Numbered from the stretch's first letter, positions 51,739 to 63,779 are shown. The stretch is DNA of 64,000 nucleotides from Trogon surrucura (GCA_020746105.1 CM036624.1:29472084-29536083); one strand, 5' to 3'. Notes: generated by a model from the sequence alone, not told the origin. Made by a program: numbers and translations.

Positions 51739-51922
51739 GGGCCGGTTTAGCTCAGTGGGTTGAGCGTGGTGCTTGAAACACCAAAGGTCGCGGGTTCGAT
51801 TCCCGTTCAGTTCTCACGTGTTGCCTGACCTACTCAAGAGATGGCGTCCCTGCCCACAACAGGGAGGCTGGATTAAAATGATTTCTAAGGTCCCTTCCAG
51901 CCCAGACCATTCTATGATTCTA
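51739..51922 (+). mobile_element. tRNA-derived SINE with CR1 tail, TGA-anticodon-loop subfamily
   Basis: Same design as the 25669 copy: tRNA-like head with A box TTTAGCTCAGTGGG, loop CTTGAAA and B box GGGTTCGATTCC, followed by a CR1 tail ending CCATTCTATGATTCTA. About nine substitutions separate the two copies. It sits about 900 bp beyond the likely HS2ST1 poly(A) site, in intergenic DNA. Confidence 0.92.
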
Positions 51923-54900
51923 TTGTGATTTTGGAGGGGAGAGGCAAGCTGGAGTCTAGCTCATCTGTAATAATTTCATATAGCTGTAACCAAATATATT
52001 TGTAGGCCTTTCAGATTTGCATTGGGCTTTCTGGCGGGAAATGTACTAAATTTGCAGAGAGTATACGCTGTGCTGAAAGTGTCAGTTGAGAGTTCTTAAT
52101 AGTAAACCCAAGGTTTGTATGAATAGAAAACTGGCATGAAGAGGATGCGTTGATACTTGCGCGCTTCCCTGCCTGAGGGAGCAAATGACCTGCCCGATTG
52201 CTGTGGTACTGGAAGGTGCTCAGTTACTGGAGCGATGAGGTCGGTATAAGAACTTGAGTAGGATACAAGTGTCGTTTGCATTTGTAAACAAGGGCTTAAC
52301 CAAGAAAATGTAGTAAGCATGGGTATGCTACTCTGTTTAGGATTTCTGGTGGGTACCGTAACCATTGCCCTCTAAACATCCGTAGCTGCCTGCACTATGG
52401 AGCTGAACAGTCATCCCAAGTTTCTTAATTATTTAGTTCCTAAATATTTAGTCATCAGCCTTGATGATTAAGAACCATCCTGCAGTTACTCAGCAACTTC
52501 TCCTTGGGGATTTTGCTGGCTTTTCAGTCCCCCTTTCGTTGCAAGTAGACTTTTCTTTATTTCCATCAGTAGAACACAGTGGAAGCGATGGGTGTGATTG
52601 TGCACAGGAAACAAAGTCTGTTGGCTTGTATTAGCCAGGGGGAAGTGGAAGAAGAAAAATGCCTCTATAAAGGTACAGAACTTCCTACGGTCACTGCACC
52701 TTTTTCTGAAATGGTGTAGTAAACAAAATGATAGCCAAAAAAAGTTACAATACAAAAAATGCTTTATTTAAAATGAGTTGCTGCTCCTGTGAAAAACAGA
52801 ATGACTACCGTGTTACAGATTTTTGTTAAATACTTGTTGAACTTTTTTTTTAAACTGATGCTGCCATTTGTACAGGTAATTAATCTCATTAATTGGAATT
52901 CATGGGAGGGGAAAAGAGAAGAAAAGGGTTTTTTGTTCAAAGCTATTTTTTTTCAGGTCCTGTATTTTCATTTTATTTATTGAGTCATGCATTTGATTTC
53001 AGTATAATTTCCTTACTTCTTAATAAAATACAAGAAGTCGCTAGTGAATGTCAAAGCAATGTCCAGATGTTTTCTTCAAGCACAAGTCCCCTGCTATGAC
53101 CTCCCCCGGCTTCATTACCACATAACGCAGATGTGGTAACTTTCAATAAGAGCTAATTTAAAGGACTAATAATACTCTTTATTAAAAAAAAAAAAACCTC
53201 TACAAAGAACACCTGTGGCCTAAAAATGAAGGCATTGAGACCTTTCACCTTGTCATAATAACCAACTGCATCCTCATAAAAATGGAAAATACTGAGATAA
53301 ACATTCTCTGCCCATTTTTTGCACGTCTGTAAGACTGGTCTAGAATCCACTCTCAGATTTGCTACACGGAGACATTAACTTCTCATAATAAACATGACTG
53401 TCAAAATAATTGCACAAAGAACGACTACTCATTTTCCTGTTTTTAAAAAAAATGTATCTCAGAGAAAAATAGATTAAACTAGTGATTCATGGGAATTGTG
53501 GTTACAGTTCAAGTATACAGGCATCACATTCCTCTGATGTTTTTAAGAAGCAGTTTACTACCTTGCTGTATACACACATATGTTTCACTCCCCCCACTAT
53601 TGATATGAATTCATCTGTGGTTTTCAACTAAAAAAGCATTGTATTTCAAACATAAATTCAGTATTAATAAGGGAAAACACTGCTCTATTTTGAGAGAGAA
53701 GCATACCTAATTTGGTATGTTAATTTAAATGCTCTAACTCAACCAGAACTCTTGGTTTGATGCAGCACTTACTGGAAAATATTATGAACTGTCTCTTTAC
53801 CAAAAAAAGAAAAAAATTAGTCTGGAGAATAATGGTCTTCTGGCCCTAAAGACATTCTTGTCTTGACAAATATTGATTGCCATTTTTAGCACAGAATAGA
53901 ATTTGGCATCCTTAATCTGCTTTATTTAGAATTTAATAACTTTTAAAATGTTGCGTGACTTGGAGAATTGGCAAGGGGAAAAGGAACGCTTCACCGCTAG
54001 AGATTTGCGCAGTTACGGGCTGGCTTTGTCAAGACTGCCTCACTGCAGCGGGTAACGAGGAGTGGATATAGAGGCAAAATTTGTGCAGAGCAGCTGATGT
54101 GGTAAGAAAGGGTGTAGATGCATCTGTGAAGGCAGCGTGTAAAGAACACAGAGGGAAGTGCAGGCAGAAATCTAAACCACTACATAACATTGCAGTAATT
54201 CCTTAAGTTAACAGCTATGATCGCTATCTTTAGCCCAATTATCTGCTTTGGATCTTCAGTGCCTTCCCTTGACTGAATTAATGAATTCAAAGTTGCAGCC
54301 ATCAAGGCCGCTGCTATTATAAGCAAGGCCTGTACACTGACAAATTAAATGTCTCCTATTTATAACCCCGGCACTTTACTCTCATACTGCTTATAGCTAA
54401 GCTATAGATCTGGAAAAGCAGATTAAATCGACAGGGAGGCTTGTCTGCTCTGCGTCTGAGGTCCTCTCTGCTTGAAGATAAAATAGTCAATAACTGCATG
54501 ATAGAAGTCAAACCCATGAAGTCTGGGAGAAATGCTCTGATTATGTGGAGCAAAAATTGTGCGGTTTTTTTCGGTGTCCATTCAGAATGAGTTCGCTGGC
54601 TCAGACAGATTCCAACCCGACATCTGTTAATACTAAAGGCTACTTTGGAGAGATGATTGGAAACCTGAGGTTTACTTTTAGCAAAAATTGCCGTAAACAT
54701 TGTTTTGCCACAAAACTTTTCAACAAGGGTTTTGGTGTGTGTTTTTTTTTTTTTTCTTAAGACAAACAAGGAAATTTTCCCTTAAAACCAGAGCAAAACA
54801 GGAAAACATCAGTGTACCCACCACCCCAGCAAGCATTCTTTGTCAGTGCCCTTTTGTTGTTTTGGGGTTGTTTTTTTTTCTCCTAAGTGCATGGAAAAAT

Positions 54901-57579
54901 GTGTGAGAGCATATGACATGTGTGCTCAGCCTCTCCCTTTTCTCAGCTGGCTCTGTGAAATAGCGTAATAAGTTTCATTCCTTCACAAGCCTTCCAAAGG
55001 ACAAGTCTTATCTTGCAGGTATTGTTGTAGGATGTGAGATCACGCTCCAATATGGAGTTTATCAAACTGGATGTTTACTCAGGATCACCTTTGAGAGTGT
55101 CTGGTGGCAACGGAGGTCCCTGTCCTGCGTGTGCGGGCAGTGCTGTGCCGAGTTGGCCCGACGTATCTGACAGTCTCTTCATCTAGCGACTAGGATATTT
55201 AACTTGGATATTTGGGGGTTTTAAATCTTTGTGCAGGACAAGTGCCTGACAAGTATCAGGCTGCAATCAACAGGTTTTATAACTAAAGCTTTGCAGGGGA
55301 CTCAGGTGTAACTTTGGTTCCGTACCAGCTCACCCGTCGTCTTACATCTGTATGTGTGTGTGTCTCTGCCCATATATAGTCACAGTTCTCATCAGTCCAT
55401 CATATTGAGATAAATGGAGAGTGAATTGCAAAGCCAAAAATATTTGAAGACGGCTTTGGAAGCCAAGTTTGAAAACGTTGTCAGTAGTCAGAGGGAGCAA
55501 AGCATGCCCAGGCAGACACTCAAATGTGGTTTTAAAACCCAATCTCTGTGTGTGTCTGAAAAGGCCTCTCGGGATCTGTTGAGCAGTACAGTTTGAGGTT
55601 TGCTCAGTTCTAGTTCCTAGGATAAAAAAGCTTTCTGCAATGAAAGGTACTGATATTAAAGCTTATGGCTCCTTTAACAACAGTGTTTTCCAAGACAATG
55701 ATGTACCCTGTGACTGAGAGAGGAGGGACAGACCCAGATGCCATGGTTTGTCATAGACACTGAGGTTGTGGTTCACATTTGTTTCATCATTTTATGTTCT
55801 GCTTATAGGTGTCGATTTAAACTAATTTTTTTTTTGTGTTTTCTCATATGCATGAAAAAGATGCGTTCAAAATCCAAGAGTGCTTTTCTTTATAGCTGCA
55901 TTAGTAGACTCTCTCTCATGCCTGTCTCATTTTGTTTATCCGAATTCAAGTAATGATTGATAACTGGAAGTCTTACTCTGTCTAGTTCCAAACACGCTGG
56001 CAGAAGACTAGGGAATGGAGGCCTGGGTATTGCAGCCATACAGGATATTCTAAAATTTCTTGGAGCCTGTGATATTTGATAGCTAAAAGCAATGCAAACT
56101 AAGTGTTGCGATAACAGTATTTGTCAGTTTTTCAAATGTGGAGCCTAAGTTTAAGAATTTATGTTAATATAATAAATTGGTCATGGATTGTTTTTTTGTG
56201 GTTGAACATGTATCAATAACTTTCTAGGAAACCAGATTATCTAATTTTACTGCCAAGGTATTAATGTCTGTCAACAATTTGGCATCCGAGTTTGTAATTG
56301 TTGACTTTATTCTTTTAAAACCACCCAGAAAATTGTTTTCTGTTGTTCCTTGTTATGAAAATACATTTATAACCATTTTTTTAAAAAAAAAAATTCCTTT
56401 TCATATTCTCTTCTGTAATCACATCTGCAAGAAAAATGTGAGTTGGGAACATTAATCATTTGGGTGCCTTGTGTCTAAGTCTTTGAAGACAAAGTGCTGC
56501 TTCTGCTGACTGTAGACTTTTTGCCCAGGGTGGTTTCCTCTTTCCATATAAATCAAAAAACTCCCATATTGCTGCTCTTCCTAAATCAGATGGGGGCAGG
56601 GAGAACCCTTAAGGAATAAAAGAGCTGGTTTTCGTGTGGTGCTGCCACCATAAAAACCAGGCTGGCAACAAAATCTTAAAAGATTTTTCAGAAACAATGT
56701 TTAAACAACTGAAATGAAAAGCAAAGCCAAATTCTCCACCTGCCCAAAGCAGGGGCAAGACCCCACACACATCACTTCACAGACTGATAGGATTCTGCTC
56801 TTCAGATTAGGAATGTTTCTTAGGGTTCTGCAGACTGGTTTCTAGCCATCAGCTGTCTCTAAATGCATCAGATAATAAGATTTATTAGCAGCATTTGTTC
56901 ATGTCTCAAATTTCTGTGAATATGCAGGTTTTGGACAAAACTGGCTGCTGGGTGAAGCCTTGCCTATTGAAAGGCCGGAGGGAGGTTCGTCGTGGGATAT
57001 TGGTGTCTGGTTTTAGGAATGATGATTTTCCAGTCTGTCAGAGGACACAGAGCATAACTGAGAAGTTTCAGTAACTTCCCCACAGTTACTCATTAGAGAC
57101 AGATTTTGCACCCTGCACGTGTGAAACAAGTAGACTAACGTAGATGGAGGAGATGAATTCCTGCATCTTGCACTTCTCGCCTTTCCTAGCCGGCTGGGCA
57201 TCTGTCATCGTCATCACTTACCCAGTAGAGAGGAGTCTCTCCATCAGGTAAGAGCTTTCTTTTCCTACTTGGGAGCAGTATAGATGTTTGTTCTCTATAG
57301 ATAACTTGGGGTAAGAGCTGTGCACATAAATATTTTTATTGGCACGTAAACAAATAGTGCTGCAGATCAAAAGAAAACCCGTGTTGGTAAGCGGTATTAG
57401 CATGTGGCTGCTGTAATATCTGATTATTACCAGACAGTATTGAGTAGAGTCCTCTTATCCTTTGCAATGTTTTTGTTTAAAGAAATCCGGTACTGTTACC
57501 CTGTGTTGGAGGTAAGGCGCTGAAACACAGCTGGAGTTTATCTGTTCTGAGAAACTGCATCTTCTGATCCTTCCTGCTG

Positions 57580-57735
57580 AGCCTGCGTGCGGGCTCACTC
57601 CTCGCCCAGCTGCAGCGTGGGCCCGCTGGCGCTCTGGCAGGGATTCCCCGTGCAGCGGTGGGAATGGCCCGGCTGCATTCCCGTTTCTGCCGGCAGCGAG
57701 AACGCTGCTGACGGCCATCGGGTACAGGAAACAGA
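57580..57735. promoter_or_regulatory. Small GC- and CpG-rich patch
   Basis: About 155 bp with many CpGs in intergenic DNA. Overlapping minus-strand frames (57455-57803) have no recognisable domain. Possibly a minor CpG island or distal regulatory element. Confidence 0.3.
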
Positions 57736-58919
57736 AGCAATTTTGAGGAATGGGGCCTTGACGTGGTAGGTATGCCTGCTGAGGTGTTCTGGTATTCACT
57801 CATTCTGAGAGAACAGCGAGATTGGGCTTTTCATTGCACTCCTAAGCCAGGAGAGTGGGGCCTCCAAATATAGGAGGGGTGTTGATATAGGTGAGTTGCC
57901 TACAGCTACGCAAGGATGTAGAGGAGCCAGGAATTTAGCTGAGACTCCCTCCGAGCCCTACAAGGGCTCCTCCTATGTCTCTTTGCTAATCTTTTTCCCA
58001 TATAACTTTCTACCTTGGCATGACTAATGCTCCCAATTAATGTGTATTAACCTCTAGCATTTTAATATAATAAAATAATAATTTATGCCTTAATGCAGAA
58101 TTTAATTTTTGTACTTGCCTGTCATGTTTCAGGCACTGGGAAGGATCAAAGAACAGGTGTGGGTGTCTGGGGAGTGCTGTGTTTGCAGCACTGGTCATGA
58201 GTTACGAATCCCTCAAGCTTGCTGTTGTTGACTAGAGCCATGTCAGGATACAAAATGCTGTTCTCTGAGACTCCAGATTTAATCCTAGCCCCTGAAGTGG
58301 AAAACAGAGCAACATACAACAGCTTTCTGAAAGTTGGAACTAACTCCTTTGACTCATTTGGAACAGCATCAGAACAGGAACAGCTGTCTGTGCTGGCAGT
58401 GGTAGGGAATTAGAGTGCAGCAATTGCACCTGCTTTTCTCCCCCTAGGTCTGATTCTTGCTTCTGAGGTCATGATTGGAGAAGAGAAATGCCACAATTAC
58501 CTTCTTTGTTTGTCTACTCTGTTAACCACTTTAAAAATCAAAGAGGAAAAATTAGAGGTGGTGATCTGCTCTTTTTAGACATCTGTAGCCATTGAGAACA
58601 GTGGTGTTTCAGAGTCCTGTCCAGTGAATGTTTGATGTCTTGTGGTGAAGTATTGAGGCAGTGAGAAGAACTGAGGAGATGTAGAAAACATTCCATTGCA
58701 TAGAACCTGCCCACTTGTGTTCCCAGACCAACATCACTCTTGACCAAATTCTGCCAGTGTTTAAGAGAATAAGACAGGTTATTTTTGCTTCATTTTAAAA
58801 AAGCAAGCAAGCATCTTCCCCGGCAAGACCCCCTGTGCCCTTGCCATGCAGTAATGCCGTCAAAAGGAGTATTACTTCTCCCTACACTCCAAAGAAATAG
58901 CACTGTGCCATAAATATGC

Positions 58920-59560
58920 GACTGTGCAAGTTGAGCACTGTAGCATCACCTCTGCTTTAGAGAGTGATGCCCCCAGGGCTTTCCGTGCCCACAGGAGCGC
59001 TGCAGTCTTTTGGGGGCTCTGGGCAGAGATTTAAACTCCGCCCAATCACTTACTGCAAAGGCTATTGTACAGTCCTCCCCATCTGAAGGGGAGACTTGCT
59101 TTCATGACCTGTACAAGCTCTCCTCGACTCCAGAGGGGCTGGAGATACATGCACTTCACAGGGCAATAACTGCTTTAAAATTAATACGTGTCTCTTTGCA
59201 CTTGCTGCAGTTATTTAAAAACCTGCATGTCAAATGTCCCACGTTAAACCAAAGAGCATATTACTAGGGGTGTGCTAACAGCACCAGTGTACTAAACCAC
59301 AGCTGACAGCCTGACCCAGCACTGTGCTTTAAAAGGGCAGGGCTGAAGCACTGGAGTTGGAATTCTGCTTTAATTAGGCCATTACCTGACCTTCAAAGCT
59401 GCATTTTCTTCCTCCCCTGCGTGCTATGCTGGAGGAAGGGCTGCTGGAGAAGACAGGAAGAGCCCTATCTGATCTTTATCGGGAGTGGACGAAAGCCATG
59501 CGTTGCCTTTTCCTTTTGACGTGTGCAATTAGTTTGGCTTGTGTGGAAGAAACATGTCAA
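58920..59560. promoter_or_regulatory. Possible conserved non-coding element
   Basis: Complex, repeat-free DNA with motifs such as TTTAATTAGGC (about 59370) and GCAATTAG (about 59526). Weaker case than the elements near 62.5 and 63.9 kb. Confidence 0.25.
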
Positions 59561-60786
59561 GGTAAATGGCCGTCTCTGTCTTTCCCCTTGCTGATCCCTG
59601 GCAAGGTCTGTCATTTGCTCCTTGTGTGAAAAGCTGTTCAATCACCTGTTGACAGTGGTATCCCTCTCATAAAACTTGCAGCATACCCTGATTATACACC
59701 ACCATGAGATGCCTTTGCTCAGGCAGCGCATCAGGCGGTGGCCTGCCACTACTGTTAGGCGGTTCTACAGGCTGAGTGCACTCCTGCTCTCCTTGTAAAA
59801 CTTTGTTTGAACCCGGGTGTTCCACATCTCTTTGCCCCCGCCTTCAAAAGAAGCTTTTCCATTTTTATGGGGATACAAGGATCTTTCTGACCCAGGCATG
59901 TGACATCTGTGCTACTCACCAGGACCATGCTGCCATTGCCCCCACTTCTGAGCCGTCCCCTCCCTGCTGCCTCAGCAGCAACCCCATGGCTCTGACACCT
60001 CCTTTGGCCTCCTTGTCAGAGATACTGCATGTCTCCCGTGTTTGCTCTGACTTCTCAGTCTTCTCGGGCAGAAATCTGTGCTAATGCACATAACTTTGGA
60101 AAATCAGTGAAACCAGTTTCTGGCTGGAACTGCTGCTGGCTGCTGGTAGGGCTCAGCATGCAGAGGGGACAGACCCTCCATGGCTGCATGTTGCAGGTGA
60201 CTCTCACGGAAGGCAAAAGACTTGTTTTGTGGTTCGTATTTTTTTTGATAATATAGATTATAAGAACTTATTTTCTTTCTAAGGTTCAGTTCATTAGGTT
60301 TAAGTAATGCTCTGCTTGTGAGAAACAAAGTCAAAAGCAAAGAAATCCAATGCAAATGCTGAGAGGGAGTCCACTTTGAATTCACTTTTAGACTAATTGC
60401 AACCACGCTGCTGATAGGTCATGCTGAGGAAAGGCATTAAGTTGGTTCTGTATTCGCTCGGAAATGTGTGCGTGTGCCCTTCCACCGCCACTGAGGGGGT
60501 GGCCCCTTGCTGCTCCCGGTGTGAGCCGTGGTCACAAGTCTCCGGTCATACCCTTTGACTTGCTGCAGATTTCCTGTGTGGCCACAGGAAAGCCGTTTTA
60601 AACTCGTGCTATCGCCTTCACTTTGACCAGAAGTGCTGCTAATCTTTTTCCTTCTTGTGAAGTTGAATGTGCATGAATAGCAATGGTGAGGGCAGGCCTG
60701 CAGCTGCGAGAGCTCTATCTGTCCCAGGACTGTGGGGAGCATGGTCTGTATTTGTCCCCACGGGCATGCTGTACCTCAGCCCATGG

Positions 60787-60866
60787 TGATCCTGCTCCGG
60801 CAGGGGGTTGGACTAGATGATCTTTAAGGTCCCTTCCAACCTCTAACGATTCTGTGATTCTGTGAT
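60787..60866 (+). mobile_element. CR1 LINE 3' end fragment
   Basis: It begins GATCCTGCTCCGGCAGGGGGTTGGACTAG, continues with the conserved GATCTTTAAGGTCCCTTCCAACC, and ends in two ATTCTGTG units. It is a 5'-truncated avian CR1 in the intergenic region. Confidence 0.92.
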
Positions 60867-61420
60867 GCCAGTGCTCCCCAGTGTCACATAGGACACAGTG
60901 CAAAAATGTTCCAGGGAAAGGTTTGCAAAAATCTTCTTTGTTTGATCACAGACATTTGGGGTTTTTTTTTTTTCCTCTAAGCAATATTTGATGGGTGATG
61001 GAGCAGCAGTTGAGCCCCTCAGGGGACACCAATTCATGTGTTAGAAAAGGAGGGATATTCAGAGATGAAGAGAACAGAAACAGCACTGGATTTTTATAGT
61101 GCTACTATGTGGTTTTAAAAAGTACTTAGCTGTGTTATAAAGGGGAACACTGAGGCATGGCAAGATCCAGTGACATCCACAAGGGCACACGGGAAATATT
61201 TTTTGTTGATGCTAAGATATAACATGATCTGGCCAGAAAATAACTGAAGTGCTGTGCTGCTGGAGAGCCCTGGGAGCATGATGTCTGAGCGGGACAGGGC
61301 CCTGTCCTCACCCGCTCTTTGCCAAGACCCTGCTCTGCAAACAGGGGAGACTTGGAGCCACCCAAGTGCGGGGGAGTGACAGGACCCCAGCCTGTGCCCA
61401 GCTGCCGCAGGATCTTCTTT

Positions 61421-61682
61421 GGACAAGGAATAATGGGTATCAGCTACAACATAGGAAGTCCCACCTCAACATGGGGAGAAACTTCTTCTCAGTGAGGGTG
61501 ACAGAGCGCAGGCACAGGCTGCCCAGGGAGGTTGTGAAGTCTCCTTCTCTGGAGACTTTCAAAACCTGCCTCGGTGTGTTCCTGTGTGGCTGTCCTAGGG
61601 GATCCTGCTCTGACAGGGGGGTTGGACTAGATGATCTTTCAAGGTTCCTTCCAACCCCGAACATTCTATAATTCTGTGATCT
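61421..61682 (+). mobile_element. CR1 LINE 3' fragment, about 260 bp
   Basis: The longest CR1 piece in the window. It includes the 3'-terminal AGGAAGT...GGGGAGAAACTTCTTC segment and the GTGAGGGTGACAGAGCGCAGGCACAGGCTGCCCAGGGAGGTTGTG block that marks CR1 ORF2's end. It then has the TTGGACTAGATGATCTTTCAAGG hallmark and ends ATTCTATAATTCTGTGAT. It is related to the copy 560 bp upstream and in the same orientation. No intact reading frame. Confidence 0.92.
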
Positions 61683-61989
61683 TGGTGCGGTGCGGGGAGG
61701 GCGAGGAGTCTGTGGGTGCGTGGGGTGCTGCCTGTCCCCGGGTCTGTGTGCAGGCTGCTTGCCCGCCCCCCTCTCCTTTTCAGGACATGACAGTTGTACG
61801 GTTACAGTGGCATGACTGATAATCAGAAAGATCATTTGTGCTTTTTATCACTCTTAACTATTGCCAAAGGGCCTGGTCTTTAATCTGACCGCGTTCAGAG
61901 CAGAACTTGGGGACAGATAAACCATTAGTTGCTCACCTCAGCCTTTATCAGGCTCTGAACAAGGGGCGGGAGGCAGCTGCAGGGCTGCA

Positions 61990-62430
61990 AGCTCAGGAAC
62001 CGGGACCAGCTCATTGCTTTTACCCCACACCCCTCGCCCCGGCCTTGCCACCCTTTACCCCTTCGCCTCCGGGAGCAGGCCGAAGCGTCAGGGAAGCGAG
62101 CAACCGCATCTTAGCCGCTTCCTTTCCTTCAGAGGCTTCTGTACAGCGAACACGGCCCGAAGCCCCAGCGGCACGGAGCGGGCGCAATAAACCCCCCGGG
62201 AAGGGTACCCGCGGGGCCGGGGTGCGGAGCGGCTGCCGAGCCGCCCAGCCGTCGCTAGATGGTGCGCAAGGAGCGGCTCCGCGGGGCCGAACCCCCCCCC
62301 GCCCCGCCCCGCCGGGCCCCGCCGCCCCCTCCCGGCCCCGGCGCGGAGCGGAGCGGCTCTGGGCCCCGGCGGCGGCGAAGGTGACGCTCCGTGCTCGCAG
62401 CGAGGAATAGGCGGGAACTCCCTCTGGGAT
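61990..62430. promoter_or_regulatory. CpG-island-like block
   Basis: Dense in G, C and CpG compared with everything else in the window. It includes repeated GC boxes (GCCCCGCCCCGCC, 62301-62313), a C9 run, and seven C runs in 50 bp at 62292-62339 that could form a G-quadruplex on the minus strand. TGACGCT near 62381 is CRE-like. A 167-codon plus frame (61907-62410) and a 138-codon minus frame (62020-62436) overlap it but are rich in Ala/Pro/Arg/Gly as GC-rich non-coding DNA gives. Likely an unmethylated promoter or regulatory island; the transcript it would serve is not identifiable here. LMO4 is the expected next coding gene but none of its coding exons is present. Confidence 0.6.
62252..62266 (+). 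promoter_or_regulatory. CTCF-like motif inside CpG-rich block
   Basis: TCGCTAGATGGTGCG fits 11 of 15 positions of CCASYAGRKGGCRSY, with the AGATGG core intact. It is on the opposite strand from the two intronic candidates. Confidence 0.3.
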
Positions 62431-62439
62431 AAACACGGC

Positions 62440-62950
62440 CGTTATTTTGTCTTTCCGGGCTCGGCCTTTATTTTAAGTAAGGTGGCTAATCTTAGGGCTA
62501 AATTGAGCCTAATTGTTACCATATCACGAGGGGCTGCTTTAAGTTGCATAATGACTCTCGCATTGTATTTGTGTGAATGAAGAATTAACCTTAAAAGGTT
62601 GCCCTGCTCAGAAAATGGATTGCACGCTCGGTTCTCTCTATTGATTAGTTTAGGTATTTAAAGTGCTGCATTTTATCTCACCAGCCGCCCGGTAAATTTG
62701 TCCTGATGATACTTAAAGGAGCAAATTGACATAGTTTATTTCCACAAACCTTTTTGGCATATTTCTTGGCTTCTTATTGCACCTTTGAGCTATGCAGTAT
62801 TGTATGAAGGAACGATGATAACCCTTCTGCTTAAATAAGCGTGACGGTTAACATCTCTGTTCAGCTGAAACCCCAATGAAAGGGATGCTGCAGTGCGAAA
62901 TGTATATTACATTGCAGCTGGTGGAGTGAGGTGAGCAATCCTGAAGAGGT
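62440..62950. promoter_or_regulatory. Candidate conserved non-coding element
   Basis: Directly after the CpG block the DNA turns AT-rich, complex and repeat-free. It has closely spaced homeodomain-type sites: TAATCT at 62487-62492, TAATTG at 62510-62515, TTGATTAG at 62641-62648, plus a TCF-like CCTTTGAGC near 62782 and a GATA site near 62817. No open frame or splice structure. The texture matches developmental enhancers near LMO4-type genes, which is an inference; alignment is needed. Confidence 0.4.
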
Positions 62951-63779
62951 TTTCAAGAGGACTAGAGTCTGCCCATATTAAATGAGTGATGGGAGGGTTT
63001 GTCAGAATTTCTGTTCACTCCAATTTTTGGAGTTCATTTCTCCTTGGAGCTGCCAGGTAACAGGAGCCATCCTAATAATTGCAAAGTGCTTCAAGACTGG
63101 GTAATGTCAGGGATTTCGAATGTGACGTGTGCAGCTAAGCAAAAAGAGACGAGACACATGCATGCATTTCTGTACTACAGATTTCCGCGGAAGTAATGGG
63201 ATGATGTAAAGTTAAGTTAAATATGGTCATCTGTTTTTGCTGCTGAAGTTTTTAAACCTTTTTACATTTTCTTCAAAAGGTATTGGGAAATGGGAGGGGA
63301 AATTTTGTGCCAAAAATCACTCCTCTACATGCTGCCACAGGAAGCACCACTCGCTGTCGTCGTGCCCCTGGAGATGAGGGGTTTCTCCCGCTGGCACCTG
63401 GGGAGCAGCCTCGGCACTGCTTGCCCTGGGTTCCCATTTTCTGGGCGTCGGTGAGGTCTGTGCTGGGGCTCAGTGTTCCCCACAGGCTGACCCCACGGGC
63501 CGGGGAGCGTGGGGACAGGTGTCCCACGTCGGGGAGCGGGAGGTTTGCAGGCACCTGCCATGAGTGACTCTCAGCAGCGTCCCCACTCCCCACGCTGGGC
63601 CAGGGTCCAGCCACCCCTACTGGGCTGCAGTGCCAGATGTGTGCGAGGGGCAGTGAGCCACCACCAAGACTCAAACTGTTTCCACCACTGTCAGTTTCTA
63701 GTGTGCTCCTTCAGTTACCCTCTCTGGTTTCTCAAGTTTACGGATCTGCTTTTGGTCTCTGAGTGAGCGAGTGCCACCC
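62951..63779. other. Intergenic stretch with a GC-rich segment
   Basis: Non-coding sequence between the two candidate conserved elements. A GC-rich, G-skewed stretch at about 63340-63620 gives long overlapping frames on both strands, which have no domain signature. Confidence 0.6.

Larger units (their letters stand above)
50861..61989. other. Intergenic region downstream of HS2ST1
   Basis: About 11 kb with no convincing exon on either strand. Apart from the SINE at 51739, CR1 copies at 60787 and 61421, the GC-rich patch at 57580 and the candidate element near 59 kb, I see only unremarkable AT-rich DNA and low-complexity runs such as a (T)12 near 60963. Confidence 0.8.

Noticed and set aside
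57455..57803. Overlapping 114- and 108-codon minus frames
   Set aside because: They arise from the GC-rich patch and have no recognisable domain.
61907..62436. 167-codon plus frame and 138-codon minus frame in the CpG block
   Set aside because: Long frames on both strands of very GC-rich DNA are expected by chance. Composition is Ala/Pro/Arg/Gly with no domain.
63273..63674. 133-codon minus frame near the window end
   Set aside because: It overlaps other long frames in a GC-rich segment and has no conserved motif or splice signals.
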